Assembly (NCBI RefSeq): GCF_001420715.1
Contig: NZ_LJJC01000015.1
Location: forward strand, 274,242 to 338,241
Length of the DNA stretch: 64,000 nt
Direction: 5' to 3'
Source of the DNA: Heyndrickxia shackletonii
GTDB lineage: Bacteria > Bacillota > Bacilli > Bacillales > Bacillaceae_C
The translations under genes were made by a program, and so were the position numbers. The notes beneath the pieces are model-generated. The model saw nothing but the letters and a program-made list of their open reading frames with translations, was not told the origin of the DNA and searched no databases. Each line of letters starts with the position of its first letter. Position 1 is the stretch's first letter. Below are positions 9,874 to 18,443 of the stretch, in pieces.

Positions 9874-10000
9874 CTTTTTTACCTCCTCTATTATTATTGT
9901 TACAGCCAATTAACAGGATAAAAATTTCCAACGGTATTTTCTCAGCTGTATTTTTCCAGCTCATCTAAAGCGGTTACAGTTTCAACAAAAACAACAAAAA
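9874..10000 (-). other. 5' leader of the man PTS operon
   Basis: About 127 nt separate the leader hairpin from the manX start. The stretch has no open frame of note. It is AT-rich and includes GAGCTGGAAAAATACAGCTGAG, which could form a small stem. Confidence 0.4.
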
Positions 10001-10088
10001 AGGCATGAGCAAAAAGTCGATTAAATGAAGATTTGGGTATAGAATGCCCCTTACGCTTCATTCCAATCAATACTTTTCACTCATGCCT
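10001..10088 (-). promoter_or_regulatory. Long leader hairpin with T tract, possible attenuator
   Basis: On the minus strand AGGCATGAG pairs with CTCATGCCT at the base. Further pairing inside (AAAAGT with ACTTTT, and TGAAG with CTTCA) builds an extended imperfect stem. It is followed by TTTTTTGTTGTTTTTG, typical of intrinsic termination. The upstream gene manO already has its own terminator at 10337-10358, so this second terminator-like structure sits in the leader of manXYZ. It could attenuate the operon or end a short leader RNA. A sequence near 10135-10150 with the core AAGCGCT resembles half of a CcpA cre site but fits the consensus poorly. Confidence 0.5.
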
Positions 10089-10336
10089 GATCGAATCAGT
10101 AACACGTAAAAAATAATGGCTATTTAAATTTATTTTGCAAGCGCTGTACATGATGTGTAAAATAAACAGCTCCTGCATCAAATAAAATCTATTTCAATGT
10201 TTTCTGCAACACTTTATTGAGCTACCATAGGAGATTATAGCACACCGGATATTCCTCTTTCAAGAGGGATGCTATTAAATTACTTTAATTTTGTAACCGT
10301 TTATCTTTAGCGATGTTGGAATTGTCCTAACAAAAA

Positions 10337-10358
10337 AAGACAAGTTCCAACCTGTCTT
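10337..10358 (-). terminator. Terminator after manO
   Basis: On the minus strand AAGACA and TGTCTT pair, with an inner GTT/AAC step, and are followed by a run of seven T. It lies 8 nt past the stop of the DUF956 gene, so manO and manXYZ are probably separate transcripts. Confidence 0.75.
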
Positions 10359-10365
10359 GTATCTA

Positions 10366-10737
10366 TTACTTATTAATATTTTTCTTGAAGCTTCGTTTGA
10401 TAACATCAAAGAAACTTAATGATTGGACCATATGATTCGGATCAACGTATTCACGAATTGCCCGCAACACTTTTTTCGTGTCTTTAGAAGAAAATGTATA
10501 CGTCCCATTTCGCTTAGTTTGGATAGCAAAACGTGGGATCCATTTCCCTTTAAACATGACAGAAGCGATTACGTAATCAACTTCTTCCCAAGGAATTTGA
10601 ATAAATTTACGAGCATCACGATTATTGTAGAATTCAAATCCTTTGTCTCCAATCATGATTTTACCATAATCTGTAAGACCTGTATGCGCAGTTGCATCCA
10701 TAACTAAATCGACTTTTGTATTGATTGATTGAACCAT
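10366..10737 (-). CDS. manO: DUF956 family protein associated with mannose PTS
   Basis: This 123-residue cytoplasmic protein belongs to DUF956, which is found almost only next to mannose-type PTS operons in Firmicutes and is named ManO in lactobacilli. Its biochemical role is not established. The sequence is rich in beta-strand patterns, e.g. IQIPWEEVDYVIASV, and WIPRFAIQT follows. I chose the ATG at 10737 because GGAGC lies upstream and conservation should begin at MVQSINTKVDLV; the 21 extra residues of the longer frame are low-complexity hydrophobic. In most genomes this gene follows manZ; here it precedes manX and has its own terminator. Confidence 0.85.
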   Translation of the reverse strand: MVQSINTKVDLVMDATAHTGLTDYGKIMIGDKGFEFYNNRDARKFIQIPWEEVDYVIASVMFKGKWIPRFAIQTKRNGTYTFSSKDTKKVLRAIREYVDPNHMVQSLSFFDVIKRSFKKNINK

Positions 10738-10860
10738 TTGATGTGCTCCATTTCTTTCTATAATAAAAATGATTATACGTCGTTTTAGTATTTTAAGCAA
10801 AAAATACTTGGGACAAGTACAAGCTTGTTAAATCTAAATGTTGATTTGTATATAGTATTA

Positions 10861-10888
10861 GGGGAACCTTCATTTGTCGAGGTTCCCC
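10861..10888 (-). terminator. Hairpin after the oxidoreductase gene
   Basis: GGGGAACCT and AGGTTCCCC form a perfect 9-bp stem with a 10-nt loop, 18 nt past the stop of the oxidoreductase. The following T content is low, so termination strength is uncertain. Confidence 0.6.
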
Positions 10889-10905
10889 ATTCATGTTTAA
10901 CTATG

Positions 10906-11922
10906 CTACTTCAAGTTTTTAACTCCAGTTTCTAATATTTCCATTTGCAACAGCGTCTGTTCGTCAGTAATGGTTTTATCTTTACCATTTATGATGGCTT
11001 CATATAAATCATCATATACTCTTCCATAATCACCATTTACGGATTTCACTTTTTCTTCGTGGATTGTACCTTCTTCATCCATATATGTCAGTACACCATA
11101 ATGTTTTATTGTATCAATCCCAAAATCTTTGTTATCAGGCATGTAAAATAACTTTAAATGCTCTTCCTGGCGATCTTTTGTTTCTTTCACAAAGCATCCC
11201 TTTTTACCGTAAACAACAAAGCTAGGTCTTTCTTTGAGTCTAAAATAACTGGATTTTACAGAAACTTTTAACACACCATAATATAAATCTAAATCAAAAT
11301 AATCATTCATTCTTCCTTGGCCCAATAATTGCCTTACATCATAATGGATATGATCCGGCTTGCCAAAATAGCTGATGACCTGATCCAGTGTATGGCACGC
11401 ATGTCCATACAAAAACGACTCAATCGGGTTAAATTCATGTACAGACTCTGGTACTTCGGGACGATAATAATCATAATGCATTTCCACTTCCAGTAAGTCC
11501 CCTATTTTCCCTTCTGCAATGACCTTTTGAACCGTTAAAAAATCACTATCGAAACGTCTATTTTGATACGCTTGAACAATTAAGCCTTTCTCTTTTGCCA
11601 TAGCAAATATTTCTTTAGCCTGTTCTGAGGTTTCCATAAATGGCTTTTCAACCAAACAGTGTTTATTATGTTCTAATACTAATTTTGCGTATTCATAATG
11701 ACTGTCCGTTCTTGTGCAAACTACAATCAGTTGAATGTCCTTGTCATTTAATAGTTCATCTAAATCAGAAGTATAATTTACTCCTGCAATCCTATCCCAA
11801 CTTTCATTCTTAGGATTTCTTTGATAAATTGTTTTCACCTTGATATTCTCTCTTTGCAGTACGAACGGCAGATGATATCTGTTCGTGCTTTTCCCATTTC
11901 CAATATAACCAATAGTAAGCAT
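10906..11922 (-). CDS. Gfo/Idh/MocA family NAD(P)-dependent oxidoreductase
   Basis: This is a 338-residue sugar- or inositol-type dehydrogenase. The N-terminal Rossmann domain begins GYIGNGKSTNRYH, with the nucleotide-binding glycines. The next family marker is HCLVEKPF, in which the Lys of EKP contacts the coenzyme and substrate. The C-terminal beta-sheet domain has the usual H-x3-D element (GHACHTLDQ). Cytoplasmic. The ATG has TAGGAGG 7-8 nt upstream. It stands alone, so the substrate (inositol, glucose or an oxidised sugar) cannot be deduced. Confidence 0.9.
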   Translation of the reverse strand: MLTIGYIGNGKSTNRYHLPFVLQRENIKVKTIYQRNPKNESWDRIAGVNYTSDLDELLNDKDIQLIVVCTRTDSHYEYAKLVLEHNKHCLVEKPFMETSEQAKEIFAMAKEKGLIVQAYQNRRFDSDFLTVQKVIAEGKIGDLLEVEMHYDYYRPEVPESVHEFNPIESFLYGHACHTLDQVISYFGKPDHIHYDVRQLLGQGRMNDYFDLDLYYGVLKVSVKSSYFRLKERPSFVVYGKKGCFVKETKDRQEEHLKLFYMPDNKDFGIDTIKHYGVLTYMDEEGTIHEEKVKSVNGDYGRVYDDLYEAIINGKDKTITDEQTLLQMEILETGVKNLK

Positions 11923-12205
11923 AGCAGCCTCCTAATAATATTTTTATATAATATCTTTTGATGATACTATTCGACCAGTGTTCTTTGCAATTGTTTGGTA
12001 CCCAATATCAATAATTCCTGTTTTAAGTATATTGGGAAAATAAGTATGTATTCTTCTATAATCAAACCTTGGCTACCTACCAAAATAAATTCTTCTGAGA
12101 CACCCTTCAAACCCACATTCCACCCAAATAATTGTTGAAACCCTTCGGTAATTATTTCGCTTTTTTTCGGGAATGCTACTGTTGAAAATGAAAGGAGTGT
12201 CGATT

Positions 12206-12409
12206 TTGGCTCGAGGAAAACATTTTAATCATAAAAATAAAAATCATCCCGGAGATTTTCCGAAACATGCAGGACCAGCAGAAAAAACATCGAAAGAGGA
12301 GCTTGGTGACGAAGAATTCCTTGTAACCAGGGAAGCCTTTAAAAACAGAACTGAAAACGAGGAAACACGTGGGGATACTGCCCGTTTGCTTCCTGAACAG
12401 ATGGATTAA
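12206..12409 (+). CDS. Small hydrophilic protein of unknown function
   Basis: This is a 67-residue frame with a TTG start at 12206 and AAAGGAG 8 nt upstream. The protein is very charged, starts (M)ARGKHFNHKNKNHPGDFPKH and has no hydrophobic segment. It ends one base before a canonical terminator, which supports a real transcript. I do not recognise the family; the composition resembles small spore-associated or stress proteins of bacilli, but that is only a guess. Starting at the upstream ATG would ignore the ribosome binding site. Confidence 0.6.
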   Translation: MARGKHFNHKNKNHPGDFPKHAGPAEKTSKEELGDEEFLVTREAFKNRTENEETRGDTARLLPEQMD

Positions 12410-12410
12410 T

Positions 12411-12435
12411 AGGCGTGAGATGATCGCGCCTTTTT
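12411..12435 (+). terminator. Terminator of the small protein gene
   Basis: AGGCG and CGCCT pair around an 11-nt loop and are followed by TTTTT on the plus strand, immediately after the stop at 12409. Confidence 0.7.
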
Positions 12436-12638
12436 GGAATCAAAGCTTTTTCAATTGATTGATACAATTCCTGTTTTCTAAATCTCACTATAGATGTTGT
12501 GCCACTACCCGTGTAAATATGGGATAATGATAGGCACTTATTTGTTATGAGTTATTTTGGTTAGTAAAATTAAAGAACAGAAATGAAAATTAACGAAACC
12601 CGTTCATCTCACTTCCTTTTAACTAACTAGCGAAAAAA

Positions 12639-12824
12639 ATAAGCGGAGATATTCCGGCTAACTGCAAAATGGAGCATATTTCGCAGTAAATAAGCGGAGA
12701 AATTCCGACTATGTAAAGCAAAATCTGCCATTTTTGCGTTTTCCGAGTCAATAGGCGGAATTTCTCCGTCTATTCAGTATATTTTTTGTTTTAATTAATA
12801 CATAAGCGGAATTTCTCCGTCTAT
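12639..12824. repeat. Array of four about 20-bp palindromic elements
   Basis: Four copies of an AAGCGGA...TCCGnCTA element lie at about 12641-12660, 12692-12711, 12752-12772 and 12803-12823. The first two read GCGGAGA(T/A)ATTCCG; the last two are the reverse orientation, GCGGAATTTCTCCG. Each is nearly self-complementary. Spacings are about 50, 60 and 50 bp. The spacer at about 12661-12688 has its own inverted repeat, ACTGC/GCAGT. The array sits immediately downstream of the minus-strand nuclease-like gene and may act as a structured 3' end. Confidence 0.8.
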
Positions 12825-12827
12825 TTT

Positions 12828-13511
12828 TCAGATTGGTCCTTTAACCTGATCCCCCAATCGATAAGAGCGGATCCTTTTGAGTCCAGATGCGGGAATCAGC
12901 ATCTTTTTATCCACTAGTTGAGAAAGTACTTTTTTTACTGTCTTGTCACTTAGCTTCAAATATTTCTCGACTTCAACAGGGGATATGGCTTCTCCTTTTC
13001 GAATCGCTAGCCGCAGCACTTCCTTTTCGACAATGGAAAGAGAGGTTTGATCCAGTTCATCACCCAGCCATTGGCCAATCACTTGCTGAACAATCTGTTG
13101 GCATCGACGAGGCTTCTCATTAACTTGATCATATGAAAATCGGATCACGGTCCATCCATCAATCACCAACTGGTTTTGACGTTCCAGGCTATCGGAAAAT
13201 TGCCATCTGCTAATATTCCTTAGGTGTGGGCCATACCCGTCGACTTCAAGGCAAATTTGGATGGTGGGTCGAATATAAGCAAAATCCAAATACCTTTTGC
13301 CATCCTTGAAATCATCGACTTCATATTCTGGATGAAGATATCGAAAATGGTGAAATAAAGGCCACCACACTTGCTTCAAAAACAACATTTCAGCTTGATT
13401 GTGACCTTCTTGCAAGCGCCGCAACCTTTCACCGGTTCTTGCCTGCAAGTGAATATTCAAAAAAGCCTGGTATTCTTCTTCAAATCCCACAGTATCCCTG
13501 CTCCTCTCCAA
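12828..13511 (-). CDS. Vsr/DUF559-like nuclease-fold protein with C-terminal winged helix
   Basis: The 227 residues split into two parts. Residues about 35-145 look like a very-short-patch/DUF559 endonuclease-like fold: RYLDFAY (Asp76), CLEVDGYG (Glu89, Asp91), then a basic helix and GWTVIRFSYDQV, typical of the last strand of this fold. Residues about 150-227 look like a winged helix (EAISPVEVEKYLKLSDKTVKKVLSQL). I infer a DNA-binding or DNA-cleaving protein; whether it is catalytic cannot be judged by eye. The initiator is weakly supported. A partial, degraded second copy lies at 18072-18212. Confidence 0.65.
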   Translation of the reverse strand: MERSRDTVGFEEEYQAFLNIHLQARTGERLRRLQEGHNQAEMLFLKQVWWPLFHHFRYLHPEYEVDDFKDGKRYLDFAYIRPTIQICLEVDGYGPHLRNISRWQFSDSLERQNQLVIDGWTVIRFSYDQVNEKPRRCQQIVQQVIGQWLGDELDQTSLSIVEKEVLRLAIRKGEAISPVEVEKYLKLSDKTVKKVLSQLVDKKMLIPASGLKRIRSYRLGDQVKGPI

Positions 13512-13707
13512 TGGTCTAGTCTATTACAGCACCCTTTATAGCCTATATATCAATATGAGATTCTCGGGAATAGCTCTACTAAATGATGTCTTTTGTATTC
13601 TTTCCATGCAAAGGTTGACTCGGGGAAATTTGATATGAATGATAATGTGCCGGATTGAATTCATAACTTCGACTAAACAATTTTTATTTTCCTTTAAAAT
13701 CAACTAA

Positions 13708-14169
13708 CTATTCTTCAATAGGAACCATGAAATCATAGTCAGGAACGCCATACTTAGCAAACATTTTTTCCTTATATTCTTCAAAGGACAAATAGAATTT
13801 TTCAGGGGGATTCCCTAAAAGAACTGTGAAAACTCCGTCTCTAAATAAAACTAAGTAGCTTTTATTCTGATCGATATTATCAGCCAAAAAGGATGTTTTA
13901 TCGTTTTCCAATTGCTCATCCGTAACAGCACTATCCAACAATATTTTTTTACGGCTTCCGTCTTTTTTTTCTAAAACTACTACACCATTTCCATCATTCT
14001 TTTCCTCTTTGTATTCAAGGCATTCAGTCGTACATTTTTCAATTGTTTTTGAATAATTATAACCACAACGCATGCAATAGGTATATTGTTCACCCGTTTT
14101 GTAATAATAATCCTCTATAGCTGAACGTCCACAACACGGGCATTTTGTCGCATAAATATTCGATGCCAC
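13708..14169 (-). CDS. Zinc-ribbon protein of unknown function
   Basis: This is a 153-residue protein with a zinc ribbon at the N terminus: CPCCG at residues 10-14 and CMRCG about 18 residues later, a CxxC pair arrangement. The middle is charged, and the C-terminal half has a short beta/alpha pattern (FYLSFEEYKEKMFAKYG). The start is a GTG at 14169, with AGGAG 11 nt upstream. No neighbour suggests a role. It could be a small nucleic-acid-binding protein; no family is recognised. Confidence 0.6.
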   Translation of the reverse strand: MASNIYATKCPCCGRSAIEDYYYKTGEQYTYCMRCGYNYSKTIEKCTTECLEYKEEKNDGNGVVVLEKKDGSRKKILLDSAVTDEQLENDKTSFLADNIDQNKSYLVLFRDGVFTVLLGNPPEKFYLSFEEYKEKMFAKYGVPDYDFMVPIEE

Positions 14170-14705
14170 AGATTTATCATCTCCTATATTAATTTTTTTG
14201 GGATTAATATGTTTTTTTAAAAGGAAATTAAACTGAGAAGGTAAAGTTTTTGTCAGAGTAAAAGAAGTTTTTTCATGAAGCAGGTATAAGTAAGGACGGA
14301 AAAATGAGTATTTTTGTTAGTCGAAGTTATTGGGGATGGAACTACTTTTAGTTTAAAAGAAATCCTAATTTTGTCAACAATAGTTTATCTAATATTTTGA
14401 CAAATACTTTTTAGAAAAGTGTTGTCACTCCTCCGAATATTGCCAATAAATTCGATAAAATACGGGCGGTTACAATCACTGTTTTAAGTTCAGTTCAAAC
14501 TTAATTGTCCATTTTTTCTGCCATTTCTCTATTATAGTTAAAATGACAATGGAATGATTTTTTTCATTGAACAACATCCTCTTATACTTAAAGAGTTGGA
14601 ACTAGTGACAATCCCATACCTATTATTTTTCTTAGAGTATTTCCAGCAATTTTCCCAATTAATGTTTTACGAAGTTTTGATTATATCCATCTTTGGTTAC
14701 TGTTA
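14170..14705. other. Intergenic stretch with a possible truncated plus-strand frame
   Basis: Most of this region is AT-rich and non-coding in appearance. A 50-codon plus-strand frame (ATG at 14554, stop at 14704-14706) encodes a hydrophobic segment (YLLFFLEYFQQF) and ends exactly where the IS200 element begins. It could be a gene cut short by the insertion, but there is no clear ribosome binding site and no continuation on the other side. Confidence 0.3.
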
Positions 14706-15394
14706 AGTAAGTATCCGCCGGTAGAACCGGCGGTTTTAGTTTCGTCCTATAAGGGCACTTTACCAACGAAGTCCCTAAAGGGACCTCCGAATTGACCGTC
14801 AACCGTTTACTTTCCTATTTATCTTTGAATGGATCAACATATTCTCGCTTGGTCATGTTGTCTCGCAAACGATCCTCTGCTTCTTGCTCTCGAAAATATT
14901 TTGCTATTGTCTTTTCGTTTAAGCCAACCGTACTTACATAATAGCCTTTTGCCCAGAATGTACGATTGCCATGATTATATTTTAAGTTTGCATGCCTATC
15001 GTGGATCATTAAAGAGCTTTTACCTTTTAAATATCCCATAAAATACGATACGGACATTTTTGGGGGGATTTTAACTAACATGTGTATATGGTCTGGCATT
15101 GCATGCGCTTCGATAATTTCTACATCCTTCATATCACACAATCTTCTTAATATGGCACCTATATCTCTTCTTAATTTCCCGTACACAATCTTTCTTCTAT
15201 ACTTTGGAATAAATACGATATGGTACTTACAATTCCACCTTGTATGTGATAAACTATTGTCGCTCGACATGAGCAGGACTCCTCTCGTTATTTGAAGTTG
15301 GTTTGACGGCCATCTTCTATTATAACGATTGGAGTTTTTTTTCTGATACAACTCTACAAGTTTCGTTTGCACACAGGCAGAGCCTGTGGTTTAA
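14706..15394 (-). mobile_element. IS200-type insertion sequence
   Basis: The element has one Y1 transposase gene flanked by subterminal hairpins instead of inverted repeats, as in IS200/IS605. The right-end hairpin is at 14715-14733 (CCGCCG/CGGCGG). The left-end hairpin is at 15372-15388 (CACAGGC/GCCTGTG). A further stem lies between gene and right end (AAGTCCCT/AGGGAC). Boundaries are estimated from the hairpins, to within about 10 nt. Confidence 0.8.
14815..15270 (-). CDS. tnpA: IS200/IS605 family Y1 transposase
   Basis: This 151-residue HUH single-strand transposase contains the metal-binding pair in PDHIHML and the nucleophilic tyrosine in the helix after TVGLNEKTIAKY. Its length matches active TnpA proteins (about 150). 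The start is the ATG at 15270, with GAGAGGAG upstream; the longer frame adds 34 residues running into the left-end hairpin region. No TnpB is present, as in true IS200. The gene appears intact. Confidence 0.92.
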   Translation of the reverse strand: MSSDNSLSHTRWNCKYHIVFIPKYRRKIVYGKLRRDIGAILRRLCDMKDVEIIEAHAMPDHIHMLVKIPPKMSVSYFMGYLKGKSSLMIHDRHANLKYNHGNRTFWAKGYYVSTVGLNEKTIAKYFREQEAEDRLRDNMTKREYVDPFKDK

Positions 15395-15412
15395 AAAGAC
15401 TAAATAAAAAAA

Positions 15413-15450
15413 CTGTCCCCACCGTGTTTATTGGAAGGGACAGGCTTTTC
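15413..15450 (+). terminator. Hairpin with CTGTCCC/GGGACAG arms
   Basis: A 7-bp stem with a 17-nt loop is followed by CTTTTCTTGTTGTT on the plus strand. No plus-strand gene precedes it, so it may be an intergenic repeat of the same family as the hairpins near 5083 and 6729. Confidence 0.45.
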
Positions 15451-15579
15451 TTGTTGTTATAAAATTGTTAAAAACTTTAATTACTTATAATACGGTTTAG
15501 CGAAATAAACCCTAATCAGTTTTTGTAGGAAAGTACCCGGTAAGAATATTGATATTTTAAAAAAAAGACCTTTTTAGTT

Positions 15580-16944
15580 TCAATCGTTCCCTACTACACG
15601 CTTTCCGATGCCAAAGGCGTAATAACTGATGGAAACCAGTGCCAGAAAAACAATCCCCACAATAAGCGATACACGGGTATCTTTATTAAACAACATAGCT
15701 ATTAATACTAGAACCAGAAAAACGATAGTCAGATAGTTAGAAATTGGGGTAAAAGGCATTTTAAATGGATGATTTGCCATTTTATCACCTTTTGCTTTTC
15801 TGAATTGAATCTGGCTAATCAGAATAACAAACCACGGAATCATCCCTGGAAGTACACTGGCACTATATACGTAGACGAATAAATTTTTAGGTGCAATATA
15901 ACTTAAAATAATTCCCACTGCTAAACCAATCAGTACACCAATCGTACTTAAAAGGGGCACTCCATTTGAAGAAAGTTTTGTAAAGATTTTTGGTGCTTGT
16001 CCATTTACGCCCAATGTGTAAAGCATCCGGCCTGCACTATAAATCCCGCTGTTACATCCGGACATTGCCGAAGTGATGACAACAAAGTTAATAATACCGG
16101 CTGCCGCAGTAATTCCAAACTTTGCAAATGTGGCAACGAAAGGACTGCCAATTGAATTCAGCTGGTTCCATGGATAAACTGTCACAATCACAAAGATGGC
16201 CCCGATATAAAAAATTAAAATCCGCCAAATAATGCTTTGGGTCGCTTTTGTTAACGTTTTTTGTGGATCTTTTGCTTCTCCGGCTGTAATCCCGATTAAT
16301 TCAACGCCCTGATACGCCCCCATAACAAGTGACAGAGCAAAGAAAAATCCTGACCAGCCGCCTGTAAAGAAGCCGCCATGTTTCCAAAGATTTGCGAGCC
16401 CAGTTGGGGTTCCTCCATTGCCAAATCCGAAGAAAATGAGTCCAACCCCCGCAACAATCATAACTAAAATAGTGACGATTTTTATTAAAGAAAACCAAAA
16501 TTCAAACTCACCAAATGATTTAACCGAAATAAGGTTGGCTGCCCCAAGGATTACAAAAGCAACTAACCCAGGAATCCAAGCGGGCAGATGAGGGAACCAA
16601 TACTGCATGTATGTCCCAACCGCAATAATTTCCGACATACCGACAATTACCCATTGAAACCAGTTGCTCCATGCCGTTAAGTACCCTGCCAGCGGATGGA
16701 TATACTTATAACCAAATGTTGCGAAGGAACCTGTGCTTGGCTCCACATATAACATTTCTCCCATTGCCCTCATAATAAAAAAGATAAAAATTCCTGCCAG
16801 CATATACGCAAGCAGTACAGATGGACCAGTCCATTGAATGGTACTTGCTGAACCCATAAATAAACCAACACCAATGGTACCACCCAACGCAATCATCTGA
16901 ATATGTCTCGATTTTAAGCCTCTCTTTAATTCTTCCTTTTCCAC
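15580..16944 (-). CDS. Amino-acid permease (APC superfamily)
   Basis: This is a 454-residue proton-coupled amino-acid importer with about 12 hydrophobic helices. The first helix has the APC signature [15 protein letters not shown]. It is followed by [12 protein letters not shown] and RAMGEML, and E(L)[11 protein letters not shown] lies in the middle, as in the AapA/YtnA/proline-permease branch of the YAT family. Full length for the family. The ATG is preceded by GGGGGAAAC, a moderate site. It stands alone. Within this branch substrates range from D-alanine, D-serine and glycine to proline; sequence reading does not separate them. Confidence 0.88.
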   Translation of the reverse strand: MEKEELKRGLKSRHIQMIALGGTIGVGLFMGSASTIQWTGPSVLLAYMLAGIFIFFIMRAMGEMLYVEPSTGSFATFGYKYIHPLAGYLTAWSNWFQWVIVGMSEIIAVGTYMQYWFPHLPAWIPGLVAFVILGAANLISVKSFGEFEFWFSLIKIVTILVMIVAGVGLIFFGFGNGGTPTGLANLWKHGGFFTGGWSGFFFALSLVMGAYQGVELIGITAGEAKDPQKTLTKATQSIIWRILIFYIGAIFVIVTVYPWNQLNSIGSPFVATFAKFGITAAAGIINFVVITSAMSGCNSGIYSAGRMLYTLGVNGQAPKIFTKLSSNGVPLLSTIGVLIGLAVGIILSYIAPKNLFVYVYSASVLPGMIPWFVILISQIQFRKAKGDKMANHPFKMPFTPISNYLTIVFLVLVLIAMLFNKDTRVSLIVGIVFLALVSISYYAFGIGKRVVGND

Positions 16945-17039
16945 TTTGTTTCCCCCTTGTTGTGCCTATCTATTCATCTGAATTATTATTCAATTATAAT
17001 ATTATTCTGTAAAAAAGTTCAATTGTATTTTTCAAGTAG

Positions 17040-17645
17040 ACAAATAACTCATCCGGCTTACTTAAATAAAAGGGTTAAAATTATATTGAATTCTAGGATA
17101 ATTTTCCGATTGGAATACCAAATTTCTAAATAGGAAGAGGGGATTGAAAAGGCATAAAATAGGCAGAAGAGTTTTACCTCTAAGAAGAAAAGTACAGTTT
17201 AACAGTTTTCCAGAATCGGAAGAATCGATAAAGAACAGTTTGCTTTGGATGATGAAAATAGCTTTCTTCAAACTGCTATTACACCCGTTATTCGGAGCAG
17301 TATTGCTTGATAAAAATAACTTTTCGTTGGCTGCGGAGATAGTGTTTTTTAAAAAAACGATTCCATTGCAGGTCAAGGTTGTAACCTATCTTCATATTGA
17401 GCTGAACAATTGTTTGAAACCCTTATGGAACACAAAAATTCTAAATGAGAAATAAAACTAGGAGAGACTTATTGGAAGCGAATAAAACAATATGAAAAGA
17501 AGTAAACGAATTCCATGACAAAACCATTGCCCGATCATGTTGTTCAATTGTTACTTCAAGGTGCCCAAGACCAAGTAATTGCGGATAAAATTGCAGAATG
17601 GTTTGCCAATCCTACAAAAGCGTATTAGGGTTTTCCTAAACAAAA
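17040..17645. other. Non-coding or decayed stretch
   Basis: Two open frames of about 100 codons overlap in antisense (17062-17376 minus; 17144-17455 plus), and neither shows family features. The plus frame could use a TTG with GAGGGG upstream, but its composition looks random. At 17515-17628 a 37-codon plus frame (MTKPLPDHVVQLLLQGAQ...) looks protein-like and is followed by a strong terminator. It may be the remaining 3' end, or a whole tiny gene; it is not recognised. Confidence 0.35.
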
Positions 17646-17675
17646 ATGACGTGTCAAAAAGACACGTCATTTTTA
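17646..17675 (+). terminator. Strong rho-independent terminator
   Basis: ATGACGTGTC and GACACGTCAT pair over 10 bp with an AAAAA loop and are followed by TTTTTA. The structure is symmetrical enough to work in both directions. It follows the small frame that ends at 17628. Confidence 0.8.
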
Positions 17676-17736
17676 TTTATCTATTTCTAAAAAGTCAAAA
17701 TTTTTGACACTCACTGTTGTAGAGACGTGCACACCT

Positions 17737-18071
17737 TTACATAATATCCGCTACTTTGACGAGCGACTTTCCAAGATTTGCTCCTTTAAATAGGTCAAGA
17801 AAGGCATCAATAATATGGTCGAATCCTTCTGTAATGGTTTCCTCATATTTAAGTTTTCCCCTCGTTTAACCATGCGACTAGTGCTGCGCCACCTTCTTTA
17901 AATCGATTAGAGTAATCTCCAAGTGTGAAACCTTTCATAAGCGCACTAGTTTTTATGAGATAAGTTTGAACACGCGGACCCATATCAATATTTACATTAT
18001 TATAGGAAGAAATTGCCCCGCAAATTGGAATATGAGCATACTTATTAAGGAGTGGGAATACAGCATCAGAA
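17737..18071 (-). pseudogene. NADP-dependent oxidoreductase (YfmJ/MDR type), 3' fragment with frameshift
   Basis: On the minus strand the translation reads IPICGAISSYN, then GPRVQTYLIKTSALMKGF, then KEGGAALVAWLNEGK. After a one-base shift it continues KLKYEETITEGFDHIIDAF and ends FKGANLGKSLVKVADIM-stop. These are recognisable C-terminal blocks of zinc-free medium-chain dehydrogenases such as YfmJ and curcumin reductase. The catalytic and most nucleotide-binding parts are missing, and the extra base near 17865 breaks the frame. It joins directly to a fragment of another gene at 18072. Confidence 0.8.
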
Positions 18072-18212
18072 CGGGAATCAACATCTTTTTATCAACTAGT
18101 TGAGAAAGTACTTTTTACCGTCTTGTCAGATAGCTTCAAATATATCTCGACTTCTTTAGGGAATATGGCTTTTCCTTTTCGACAAAGGACAGAGATGCCT
18201 GGTCTAGTTCAA
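18072..18212 (-). pseudogene. Degraded partial copy of the nuclease-like/winged-helix gene
   Basis: At nucleotide level this segment aligns with about 12887-13060: GGGAATCA(G/A)CATCTTTTTATC, then ACTAGTTGAGAAAGTACTTT, then CTTCAAATAT and TCGACTTC. It has small deletions that break the frame. Only the C-terminal winged-helix part is represented. It indicates a past duplication of about 140 bp across 5 kb. Confidence 0.75.
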
Positions 18213-18443
18213 TGTAGAATGGCGGTATAAAATGTTGAAGTATTTGATAATTTTAAAAACCTAGGTTTGCGGAAACATATAAATCGTTTTTTGGTATTTT
18301 TTCCGGAAACCGATGTTTGAAGACATATTAAGGTTTTGTTTACTTTAACCAACGATCAGGCACTGATCCTCTTAAATCGTTAATCTTTTTCGTATTTCAA
18401 CTATTTTATTTGTATTCTTTTTGTCTCTCTTATATTAAATCTA

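Noticed and set aside
10135-10152. Possible CcpA cre site upstream of manX
   Set aside because: Only the core AAGCGCT fits; several flanking positions of the consensus fail, so it is mentioned but not called.
12639-12824. CRISPR-like array
   Set aside because: Four repeats alternate in orientation, are self-complementary and have uneven spacers; no cas genes nearby. It is an intergenic palindrome cluster.
17062-17455. Two overlapping antisense frames of about 100 codons
   Set aside because: Neither has a family motif or consistent start, and composition looks random.
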